Positions 1 through 7,157 of a stretch of DNA of 26,415 nt are shown here, piece after piece (the first letter of the stretch is position 1; each line of letters starts with the position of its first letter). The DNA is from Alcanivorax sp. UBA4485. Its GTDB lineage: Bacteria; Pseudomonadota; Gammaproteobacteria; Pseudomonadales; Alcanivoracaceae. Under the pieces are notes generated by a model. That model made no database searches, had not been told where the DNA came from, and saw nothing but the letters and a program-made list of their open reading frames with translations. Position numbers and translations under genes: made by a program. The stretch covers positions 1 to 26,415 of the forward strand of contig DGNT01000069.1 of assembly GCA_002389055.1 (NCBI GenBank), in the 5' to 3' direction.

Positions 1-93
1 AAAGCCACCTCGTCCCTGGCAGCGTCACACCATTCGGAGGCCAGTGCGCTGCGGCTTGAGCTCGACCGGGCGATTCGGGGGATTCGCCCATGA
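1..93 (+). CDS. C-terminal end of an upstream gene (partial, unidentified)
   Basis: Frame 1 is open from the first base and closes at TGA 91-93, giving about 30 residues rich in Ala, Ser, Leu and Arg. The stop overlaps the ATG at base 90 of the next frame (ATGA), a common arrangement for co-translated genes. The fragment is too short to assign to a family. It could be a chance open frame, but the overlap and GC-rich codon use suggest the end of a real gene co-transcribed with the transglutaminase-like gene. Confidence 0.45.
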   Translation, partial: KATSSLAASHHSEASALRLELDRAIRGIRP

Positions 94-134
94 AAACCAC
101 ATACGGAAAAGGACCTTCTCTGGGGGAGACCATC

Positions 135-3100
135 ATGGAACAGATTCGTCGCGCCGGTGCGCTGTGCCGCACCGTGGCCCTGGCAACCACTATTCTGCTG
201 CTTAACGCCGTGATCTGGCCGTCCTGGGCGCTCGCCATCGAAACCGAGCGCCATAAGGAGCAGCAGGAACAGGCCCGCTGGGAAGCCCGGCATCAGACCT
301 TCGAGCAGGTCTTGCGCGGCATTCGCGACCAGGCGCGCGAGCAACAACAGACTATCAACGAGCGACTCGGCGAGGACTCCGGAATCATGGCGCGCGCTGC
401 CCGGGCGCTGGGGCTTGGCGACGAAGCGCTGGCTACGGAGCGCCTTGTCTGGCTGCAGGAAAAAGCGAAGGCGATGCACCAGCAAGCGTTGGCCGGTTTT
501 GAAGAAACCGGGGCCCGGCTGGAGAAAACCAACGCCAGTGCTCGAATTCGGGACAGGCATGAACGCGCGGTGGCGGACTATCGCCAGCGTTATCAACGTT
601 TGCAGGAGCAACTGCGGTCGGTAACCGGCTCAGCGTCACTGGCCGCCCAGAGCGACGCCACCGCGGAGCTGGTCGGCTTCCTGGAGCAGTTCCGCATGGA
701 GAAGCCCCGGGACCCCTTCGACCCGAACAAGCTTCCCTGGCGGACCCCGGACCCGGACCAGACCCGCGCCCCCGCGAACAGCGCTTCCGAGTTAAGCCGC
801 AGAACCGGCCTGCCCCTTTTCGATATGGGGACCCAGGTCGCCAGTTCATCGGCGTCCATGGACGGCATCCTGTTGGAAAGCGCGGTGGCCCCCGACGAGG
901 AGCATCTGGCGAGTACCCTGGACGCGGATATCACGCCGGCCGTCGAAGCACTGGCGGAGGAGCTGAATCACGAGCCCGTGGCGATCTACCAGTGGGTGCG
1001 CAATAACATCGAGTTCGTTCCCAGCTACGGCTCCATCCAGGGTGCCGAATACACCTTGGAAAGCCGTCGCGGTAACGCTTTCGACACCGCCAGCCTTCTG
1101 ATTGCGCTGCTGCGTGCCTCTGAAATACCGGCGCGCTACGCCATGGGCACCGTGGAAATACCCGCGGACCAGGTAATGAACTGGGTGGGTGGCGTCCGTG
1201 CTCCCGGCGCGGCCGGCAACCTGCTCGGCCAGGGCGGCATCCCGAATACAGCCATGACCCGTGGCGGCCGTGTCGACAGCTTCCGCTTGGAGCATGTCTG
1301 GGTGGAAGCCTGGGTGGACTTCCACCCGAGCCGCGGCGCGGACCATCGCCAGGGCGATAGCTGGATCCCCATGGATGCCAGCTTCAAGCAGTACGACTAC
1401 GGCGACGGCATGGCGCTGGATCAGGAAGTGCCTTTCGACGCGCAAGCGCTGGCCGACACCATCGAACAACAAAGCACCATCAATGAAGAAGAAGGCTGGG
1501 TGCAGGGCGTGCCCGGCGGTGCCATCGAAGACAGCCTGGAGGACTACCGCGCGGAACTGGAAGCCTACATCGACAGCCAGGCCCCGGACGCCACCGTGGG
1601 CGAAGTGTTGGGCAGCAAGGGCATCAAGGAGGTCATCCACAAACAACTGGCGCCTTCCCTGCCGTACCGGCTGATGACCCGCCAACTGACCACGCCGGAG
1701 CTGTCGGATTCACTGCGCTGGAAGTTCAAATACCAATTGCACACCGGCGCCAATGGCTACAAAGGCACCGAGCTATTCACTATTGAGGAGCCCACCGTGG
1801 CGCTCGCCGGACGAAAGCTCTCAGTGTCTTTCTCTCCCGCCACGCAGGAAGACGAAGACACCCTGACAGGTTACCTGCCACAACCGGATGAAGATGGTGA
1901 ACTGGATCCGGGCCAGCTCCCCGACACGCTGCCCGGCTACCTGATCAACCTGAAAGCTGAGCTCGCCGTCGACGAAGACATCGTCGCCAACCCGGACGTG
2001 GAAGTGACTATGGGCTCCGGCTTGATCTCCGAGATGGGCTACTGGCAACCCGGGCGAGGCTGGGATACATCGGAAAACAACCCGATCGCTGGCGAATACC
2101 GCGCGCTGGCCCTGGACCTGCAAGGCATAAGCGCGCAGGCCGCCGAAGATCTCGAAACCAGCCTGGAAGCTACCCGCGCCAAGCTTGATGCCGAGGACTA
2201 CGCCGGCCTGACTAAACAACAACTGGTGGGTGACATGCTTTACAGCACCATCCTTGGCTACTTTGCGCTCAACGACATGCAGGACCAAGTCGGCGAACGG
2301 CAAGCCAACAGCGTCGGCTACAGAGCGCCCAGCTACGGCCTTTTCAAAACCAGCCTGCAGCCGCAATACTGGTTCGGCATGCCCAGGGACGTAAAAGCAA
2401 GCGGCCTGACCATGGACGTGGACCATATGAGCAGTATCCGGGTCGACAAGGACAACAACCGGGAACGCTGGGTCGCCCTGAACCGCGCCAACGGCGCACG
2501 AATGTCCGCCATGGAGCACCTGGTGCCCGAAGAGATGTACAGCACCGACGACAACCCCGCCCACGGCATCAGCGCCGTAAAGGCCCTGCAGCTGGCGGCG
2601 GCGGAAGGCCAGAAAATCTGGACCATTACCCAGAGCAACCTGAGCCAGGCCATGGCCGCCCTAAACCTGAGCAGTTCCGTGGAAGCCGACATCCGCAATG
2701 CCGTGCGCGCCGGCAAGGAAGTCACCGCCCACGAAGACACCATCAACTTCCACGGCCGCCCCTCCGCCGGCTACATGGTCATCGACCCCGAAACCGGCGC
2801 CGGCGGCTACCTCATCGCCGGCGGCGAAAACGGTGGTGACCTGGTCGTAGATTTAATAGACATGCTGGCAACTATAATAGGCGCGCTTGATCATCTAGGT
2901 GTTATTGGTGATGCGCTGCGAGCGATTGGTAAGTATTTGGGGGGTGGTGCTGGTATCGTGGGCTTCGTCATGGGGCTTATAAGCTTGTTTGATAAGTGTA
3001 TGGGTGTTAACGGCTTCGTCGCCACCGTTATTGTCTACTCGGTCGTTCAGATAGCCTTGGCTGCTCTTGTGATGTTCTTGGCGTTCTCTTTGATTGGGAT

Positions 3101-3197
3101 TTTGGTTGGGGTTTTGGTGTCCGTATATACTAATCTTGTTGTGAATGCTGCTGTTGACTCACTATGTGGCGCCAGGAGAGCTCTGCGTGAATATTGA
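135..3197 (+). CDS. secreted transglutaminase-like protein with AT-rich hydrophobic C-terminal tail
   Basis: A 1020-residue exported protein. I chose ATG 135 because GGGGGAG (122-128) sits 6 bases upstream and it opens a clean signal peptide ending ...SWALA at about residue 34. An in-frame ATG at 90 overlapping the previous stop is the alternative. Residues ~35-130 are charged and probably coiled coil. Residues ~270-430 form a transglutaminase-like core with His387 (LEHVWVEAW) and Asp414 (WIPMDASFK), but the usual catalytic Cys position reads G-N-A-F-D, so the Cys is missing. From memory, related proteins next to RHS-repeat genes also lack it. After the motif DPETGAGGYLIAGGENGG (ending near base 2840) codon use changes abruptly (TTA, ATA codons, AT-rich) and the last ~118 residues hold about three hydrophobic segments. 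I infer a carrier protein with an exchanged C-terminal module. The exact function is unknown. Confidence 0.85.
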   Translation: MEQIRRAGALCRTVALATTILLLNAVIWPSWALAIETERHKEQQEQARWEARHQTFEQVLRGIRDQAREQQQTINERLGEDSGIMARAARALGLGDEALATERLVWLQEKAKAMHQQALAGFEETGARLEKTNASARIRDRHERAVADYRQRYQRLQEQLRSVTGSASLAAQSDATAELVGFLEQFRMEKPRDPFDPNKLPWRTPDPDQTRAPANSASELSRRTGLPLFDMGTQVASSSASMDGILLESAVAPDEEHLASTLDADITPAVEALAEELNHEPVAIYQWVRNNIEFVPSYGSIQGAEYTLESRRGNAFDTASLLIALLRASEIPARYAMGTVEIPADQVMNWVGGVRAPGAAGNLLGQGGIPNTAMTRGGRVDSFRLEHVWVEAWVDFHPSRGADHRQGDSWIPMDASFKQYDYGDGMALDQEVPFDAQALADTIEQQSTINEEEGWVQGVPGGAIEDSLEDYRAELEAYIDSQAPDATVGEVLGSKGIKEVIHKQLAPSLPYRLMTRQLTTPELSDSLRWKFKYQLHTGANGYKGTELFTIEEPTVALAGRKLSVSFSPATQEDEDTLTGYLPQPDEDGELDPGQLPDTLPGYLINLKAELAVDEDIVANPDVEVTMGSGLISEMGYWQPGRGWDTSENNPIAGEYRALALDLQGISAQAAEDLETSLEATRAKLDAEDYAGLTKQQLVGDMLYSTILGYFALNDMQDQVGERQANSVGYRAPSYGLFKTSLQPQYWFGMPRDVKASGLTMDVDHMSSIRVDKDNNRERWVALNRANGARMSAMEHLVPEEMYSTDDNPAHGISAVKALQLAAAEGQKIWTITQSNLSQAMAALNLSSSVEADIRNAVRAGKEVTAHEDTINFHGRPSAGYMVIDPETGAGGYLIAGGENGGDLVVDLIDMLATIIGALDHLGVIGDALRAIGKYLGGGAGIVGFVMGLISLFDKCMGVNGFVATVIVYSVVQIALAALVMFLAFSLIGILVGVLVSVYTNLVVNAAVDSLCGARRALREY

Positions 3198-3813
3198 AGT
3201 GGTCGGGATTGTTGCTTTTATATGCGCTGTTGTTATCGGAGTGTATGTAAGAATTCTCACCAAAAGGAAAAGGCGCAGGGTCGATTTTTTTCTTGGAATG
3301 GGGTTTTCGAAACCAAGCCCGAAAAAAAGCAGGCGTCTTGTCGAGCAGTTAAAGATAAAGTCTCGAGGCTCTGTCTCCTTGCCTTTTGGCGCTGCTGTTT
3401 ACGTGGCCCCGTATTTAGGCGGAGAGCTTATCGTATGCGATCTAGTGGTTTCTGTAGGATTAGGGAGGTACGCAGGATTTTCCAAGATCACGGTTCTGGG
3501 GTTTTCTGGGGATCTCGGAGATGAAAGCAGTTTTTTAATGCGGAAGCGGCACATTATGGAGACTCGATTGGAGCTAGGGAATGCGCAGCCTCTGGAGTCT
3601 GGCTGGTATGTATGGAGCACAGTTTTGAATCGGGAATACTTAGATGGTTTGTCGCAGCGTATTGACGAATTTGGTGGTGAGGCGATTCTGAGAAAAAAAG
3701 GTCCTTTAATTAGTTTGTACTTTAAAAATAAGTATCTTAGGCAAAATGAGGTTGAGGATAAGCTGTCAAAATGGAGGGGCCTCTGTAAAATGTTTGTGGT
3801 GTCCCGTGCGTAG
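3187..3813 (+). CDS. orphan membrane-anchored protein, possible partner/immunity of the preceding tail
   Basis: 208 residues from GTG 3187, chosen because AGGAGAG (3174-3180) lies exactly 6 bases upstream. An ATG at 3145 is in frame but has no comparable ribosome site and lies well inside the previous gene. With the GTG start the gene overlaps the preceding gene by 11 bases, so the two are probably translationally coupled. The product begins with one hydrophobic segment (residues ~4-22, VVGIVAFICAVVIGVYV) followed by a strongly basic stretch (KRKRRR), predicting an N-terminal anchor with the remaining ~180 residues cytoplasmic. That soluble part has mixed beta-like character and I recognise no family. 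The DNA is AT-rich like the tail of the upstream gene and unlike the rest of the window, so the two were probably acquired together. An immunity role is inference from position and topology only. Confidence 0.75.
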   Translation: MNIEVVGIVAFICAVVIGVYVRILTKRKRRRVDFFLGMGFSKPSPKKSRRLVEQLKIKSRGSVSLPFGAAVYVAPYLGGELIVCDLVVSVGLGRYAGFSKITVLGFSGDLGDESSFLMRKRHIMETRLELGNAQPLESGWYVWSTVLNREYLDGLSQRIDEFGGEAILRKKGPLISLYFKNKYLRQNEVEDKLSKWRGLCKMFVVSRA

Positions 3814-4055
3814 CGGGTGCCTTTCGGTGTGGCACTTCGATTAGATAAAGTGATTGGAATTTTGGTGCGCCCACAAGATGCCGCATATTGCATCGGAATT
3901 GTATGAGCTCTCAGTTGTTTGCGCTTTTCTCCGTGCGAAACCGGCGAGCTTGGTTTGTCATTGTCGTTTTTGGGTTGCCGGATTTAGGCGGGAAAGGCTA
4001 ATCGCTTTTTCTATTTCCTTAGCGTGTACTTTTACGTTGGGCTCGATATAAAATT
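3814..4055. other. AT-rich spacer between the two orphan genes
   Basis: A 242-base gap with the same AT-rich composition as its flanks. It holds a short inverted repeat (GTGCC...GGCAC near the start) that could be a weak terminator, and short open frames with neither ribosome sites nor plausible protein character. I see no convincing gene. It may contain a decayed reading frame or the promoter of the 4056 gene. Confidence 0.4.
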
Positions 4056-4541
4056 ATGCGCATATCCGTTCTTTGGGCTCTTTGTTTTCTGTCTTCCTTT
4101 GTCGCAGCGTCTGGCGAATTTAATTTTTCGACCGTCCAAAACCTGGCTATTTCCGTTGCCTTTGCATCTGCTTCGATTTGGGCATTTATATATGGTCGAT
4201 ATCTTGTATTTATTCGTGCTAATAGTGAATCAAAGGACGAAGGGCTATTTGGTAAGTTGATTTTGCCAGCTATGGCAGTTTATCTCTTTGCGTTTCCGGT
4301 TGCAGGGTTGGACTTCTTTTCATGGTTTTATATCGCTTTGATGGTGGCTGCGGTTCTTGTCGTCTGGGACCCCGGCATGAGTTTGACAAGGAAGCTCTGG
4401 ATGCACCGGTTCCACGAATTCAGGGAGTTTCCTGATGATGGATCAGTTGGCCAGGAGTCTATAAGGAAATACAAAGCCATCGTTTATATTTGCGCTTTCG
4501 TTTTTCCTATAGCTGCAATATTGATGAAGAGTGCCTATTAG
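4056..4541 (+). CDS. orphan polytopic membrane protein (about 4 TM), AT-rich
   Basis: 161 residues from the first possible start after an in-frame stop (ATG 4056). The ribosome site is weak, with only AT-rich sequence before it. The product has about four hydrophobic segments: an N-terminal one that could be a signal sequence (~1-19), then ~27-47, ~69-105 (probably two close segments) and a C-terminal one (~140-158). A charged loop of about 30 residues (RKLWMHRFHEFREFPDDG and following) lies before the last segment. I recognise no family. It shares the AT-rich composition of 2840-3813 and ends just before GC-rich DNA resumes. Together with the 3187 gene it fits a transferred cassette, perhaps a second immunity or membrane accessory protein. 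A decayed gene remnant is the alternative. Confidence 0.6.
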   Translation: MRISVLWALCFLSSFVAASGEFNFSTVQNLAISVAFASASIWAFIYGRYLVFIRANSESKDEGLFGKLILPAMAVYLFAFPVAGLDFFSWFYIALMVAAVLVVWDPGMSLTRKLWMHRFHEFREFPDDGSVGQESIRKYKAIVYICAFVFPIAAILMKSAY

Positions 4542-4662
4542 AAGGTTGGGATGCTTTAGAACATGGAATCTCGCAACGTGGGCTGCCCCGTTTGGGTGAT
4601 ACGCCTCCAGGCCGGGCCGCGCTAGCGTCGGCTAAGCCGCGAATACTAAAAGGAGAAATACC

Positions 4663-5097
4663 ATGAGGAAGCTGAAGGCTTGTGTCCTGTCCCTGTTGAT
4701 CGCCGCGCCGGTGCTGGTGTCGGCGGAGACGCCGAACGTTAATCCGGGGCAGTGGGAGTATCAGACCACCATGACCATGAGCGCCGGTGGCCAGGCGATG
4801 CCGGCCCGCACCGCCAAGAACAAGGATTGCGTGCGCCAGGAAGACGTTACCGATCCGGATCTGTTCGGCGGTGATGAGCTGAAGGACTGCACGGTGTCCG
4901 GGCTGGAGCAGAGCCGCTCACGGTTGCGTTATACGCTGAGCTGTCCGGGGCCGGACGGTTCGCCTTACACGATGTCGGCGGATCTCAAGCTCCAGGGCGA
5001 CAGCATGAACGGCACCATGAAGGGGGATATGCAAAGCCCCATGGGGCCGATGAACATGCGCATGGAGCTGAGCGGCAAGCGCATCGGCGACTGCTAA
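4663..5097 (+). CDS. DUF3617 family periplasmic protein
   Basis: 144 residues with a strong ribosome site (AAAAGGAG, 7 bases before ATG). A typical Sec signal peptide (basic MRKLK, hydrophobic core, cleavage after VSA near residue 21) places it in the periplasm. The mature part starts with the NPGQWEYQTTMTM pattern typical of DUF3617, followed by a KDC motif and a YTLSC...G...SADLKLQGDSMNGTM strand pattern. Four cysteines (56, 76, 94, 144) could form two disulfides. The family's function is not established. The gene stands alone, separated from the AT-rich cassette by ~120 bases of GC-rich DNA, and is convergent with the crotonase-family gene 20 bases downstream. Confidence 0.85.
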   Translation: MRKLKACVLSLLIAAPVLVSAETPNVNPGQWEYQTTMTMSAGGQAMPARTAKNKDCVRQEDVTDPDLFGGDELKDCTVSGLEQSRSRLRYTLSCPGPDGSPYTMSADLKLQGDSMNGTMKGDMQSPMGPMNMRMELSGKRIGDC

Positions 5098-5117
5098 GGG
5101 TTGGCTGTCCCGGCGGG

Positions 5118-5897
5118 TTATTCGAACTCGCCGTGGCGGCCAGCGCCTTTGGCGAAGCGTTCGGCGCCGGCGATGGCTTCTTCGAAGACGACCGGGTAGC
5201 CGCCGGCGCCTTCCCGGGCCAGCGCGTCCGCCAGGGGCTGGTCCCATTGCTGGTACGCGGAGAGCCGGTCGGCGCGCAGGCAGCGTTGCGGGAAGCCGGC
5301 GATGCTGTGCGCCAGGGCCTGGGCGGTGTCCAGGCCTTCGCCGTCTTCTACCACGCGGTTGGCGAGGCCGATGCGCAACGCTTCGTCGGCGTGGACCGGG
5401 CGGCCGGTGAGGATCATGTCCATGGCGTGGCCCTGGCCGACGATGCGCGGCAGGCGCACGGTGCCGCCGTCGATCAGCGGCACGCCCCAGCGCCGGCAGA
5501 ACACGCCGAACACGGCGGAGGCCTCCGCCACGCGCATATCGCAGAACAGCGACAGCTCCAATCCGCCGGCCACGGCGTAGCCCGCTACCGCGGCAATCAC
5601 CGGTTTATTCAGTAGCATGCGCGACGGGCCCATGGGCCCTGGGCCGGTGCCTTCCGGTTCCACTTCATTGCGGCGTTGCGGGTCGCCGAGCGCGGCCAGG
5701 TCGGCGCCGGCGCAGAAGTTGCCGCCGGCGCCGGTGAGCACCGCCACGCTGACGCTGTCGTCGTCCTCGAATTCCTGGAAGGCGGCGCGCAGCGCGTCGG
5801 CGGTGGGGCGGTCTACGGCGTTGCGCTTGTCCGGCCGGTTGATGGTAATGGTGCGGACCGGGCCGTCGGTTTCGGTGATGATCAGGGAAGCGGTCAC
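5118..5897 (-). CDS. crotonase (enoyl-CoA hydratase/isomerase) family protein
   Basis: 259 residues from a GTG start preceded by AAGGAG at 6 bases. The crotonase fold is clear: the oxyanion-hole motifs CAGADL (62-67) and AVAGYAVAGGLEL (~104-115), then FGVFCRRWGVPLIDGG and an LTGR...EAL.IGLANRVV C-terminal region. Ungapped comparison with rat mitochondrial enoyl-CoA hydratase, from memory, puts Glu114 at catalytic Glu144, but the Glu164 position is Cys134. Classical hydratase chemistry is therefore doubtful. Isomerase, another acyl-CoA reaction, or a member of the broad 'crotonase/enoyl-CoA hydratase-like' group is more likely. It is the last gene of the minus-strand acyl-CoA cluster, 122 bases after the thiolase. 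It acts in the cytosol on acyl-CoA thioesters; the exact substrate is unknown. Confidence 0.9.
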   Translation of the reverse strand: MTASLIITETDGPVRTITINRPDKRNAVDRPTADALRAAFQEFEDDDSVSVAVLTGAGGNFCAGADLAALGDPQRRNEVEPEGTGPGPMGPSRMLLNKPVIAAVAGYAVAGGLELSLFCDMRVAEASAVFGVFCRRWGVPLIDGGTVRLPRIVGQGHAMDMILTGRPVHADEALRIGLANRVVEDGEGLDTAQALAHSIAGFPQRCLRADRLSAYQQWDQPLADALAREGAGGYPVVFEEAIAGAERFAKGAGRHGEFE

Positions 5898-5983
5898 GGC
5901 GTTCTCCTTCTTTGCGCCATGCGGCGTTGTTATTCGTTATGGACCCGCAGTATCACCTATACCGCGCCTTTCGTGTACGCCAG

Positions 5984-6015
5984 GGCGGCGATTACCCAGG
6001 CGTAGTGTCGCCGCC
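5984..6015 (-). terminator. GC-rich stem-loop between thiolase and crotonase genes
   Basis: GGCGGCGA (5984-5991) and TCGCCGCC (6008-6015) are perfect 8-base arms around a 16-base loop, starting 5 bases beyond the thiolase stop. There is no T run, so a classical intrinsic terminator is unlikely. It could reduce read-through into the crotonase gene or stabilise the upstream mRNA end. Confidence 0.3.
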
Positions 6016-6019
6016 GCGT

Positions 6020-7153
6020 TTACAGCGCTTCCAGGATCGTGGCCACGCCCTGGCCGCCGCCGATGCACTGGGTGGCGAGGGCGTACTTCACCTTTTCCCG
6101 TTGCAGCAGCGCCGCCGCCTTCCCGGTGATGCGCGCGCCGGTGGCGCCCAGCGGGTGGCCGATGGCCAGGCCGCCGCCGTCCAGGTTGACGGTGGCCGGG
6201 TCCAGGCGCAGCTCGCCGATGCAGGCCAGCGCCTGGGAGGCGAACGCTTCGTTGATTTCCACCACGCCCAGGTCGTCGGTGGTCAGGCCGGCCCGGGCCA
6301 GCGCTTTTTGCGTGGCCGGGATCGGGCCCAGGCCCATCACCGCCGGGTCGCAGCCGGCGCTGGCCACGGCGCGGATGCGCGCGCTGGGGTTCAGGTTGTG
6401 GCGGGTGGCGAAGTCGTCGCTCGTGACCAGCACGGCGGAGGCGCCGTCGGTGAGCGGCGACGAGGTGCCGGCGGTGACCACGCCGTTGTCGTCGAACGCC
6501 GGCGGCAGTTTGGCCAGCGCTTCCAGGGAAGTGGTGGGCCGGATGCAGCCGTCTTCGGTGATCCACTCGCCGGTGCCGGTCTGGATGCGCGCGATCTCGT
6601 CACGCAGGCGCCCCTGTTCCCGGGCGGCGGCCGCCTTGTGGTGGGATTCCAGGGCCATCTGTTCTTGTTCGCCGCGCGGGATGCCGTAGCGTTGCGCCAC
6701 GTTCTCGGCGGTGCGGCCCATGGACACATAGGCGTCGGTCTGTTCTTTCAGCCAGGGGTTGGGCGAGAAGTTAAAGCCACCCTGCGGGACCATGGTCATC
6801 GACTCAACGCCCACGCACAGAAAGGCATCGCCCACGCCCGCTTCGATATAGGCGGCGGCGATATGGATCGCCGACATGGACGAGCCGCAGAAGCGGTTCA
6901 CGGTCATGCCGCCCACTTCCTGGGGCAGGCCGCTGAGCAGGCCGACAATGCGCGCCAGGTTGTTGCCCTGGGACGCCTCCGGGTAGGCGCAGCCGAGGAT
7001 CACATCTTCCAGCAGCGCCGGGTCCAGGTCGGTGCGGGCGAGCAGCGCCTTGACCACCTGGCTGGCCAGGTCGTCCGGGCGCACCGGTGCGAGCAGGCCC
7101 TTGTTGGCGAAGTGAAACGGGGACCGGGCATAGCCCGCGATAACGGCTTTCAT
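6020..7153 (-). CDS. thiolase family protein (acetyl-CoA C-acyltransferase)
   Basis: 377 residues starting MKAVIAGYARSPF. The start at 7153 has AGGAG seven bases upstream, inside the last codons of the MATE gene, and matches the normal thiolase N-terminus better than the 17-residue upstream extension. All catalytic elements are present: nucleophile Cys89 in NRFCGSSM, the NEAFASQ motif, His333 in GHPLGATGAR, and the second Cys363 in QCIGGGQG. It condenses or cleaves 3-ketoacyl-CoA. The length and the early NRFCGSS pattern fit degradative thiolases of the FadA/FadI type, but the substrate cannot be fixed by eye. The ATG lies 4 bases after the MATE stop, so the two are cotranscribed and probably translationally coupled. 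Confidence 0.93.
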   Translation of the reverse strand: MKAVIAGYARSPFHFANKGLLAPVRPDDLASQVVKALLARTDLDPALLEDVILGCAYPEASQGNNLARIVGLLSGLPQEVGGMTVNRFCGSSMSAIHIAAAYIEAGVGDAFLCVGVESMTMVPQGGFNFSPNPWLKEQTDAYVSMGRTAENVAQRYGIPRGEQEQMALESHHKAAAAREQGRLRDEIARIQTGTGEWITEDGCIRPTTSLEALAKLPPAFDDNGVVTAGTSSPLTDGASAVLVTSDDFATRHNLNPSARIRAVASAGCDPAVMGLGPIPATQKALARAGLTTDDLGVVEINEAFASQALACIGELRLDPATVNLDGGGLAIGHPLGATGARITGKAAALLQREKVKYALATQCIGGGQGVATILEAL

Positions 7154-7157
7154 ACCA

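Noticed and set aside
3399..3893. 164-codon minus-strand frame in the AT-rich block
   Set aside because: Overlaps the 3187 gene, which has an excellent ribosome site and a membrane-anchor pattern; the antisense frame has neither.
3854..4260. Short plus-strand frames at 3854-4051 and 4024-4260
   Set aside because: No ribosome sites and no plausible protein character; the second overlaps the more protein-like 4056 frame. A decayed gene cannot be excluded.
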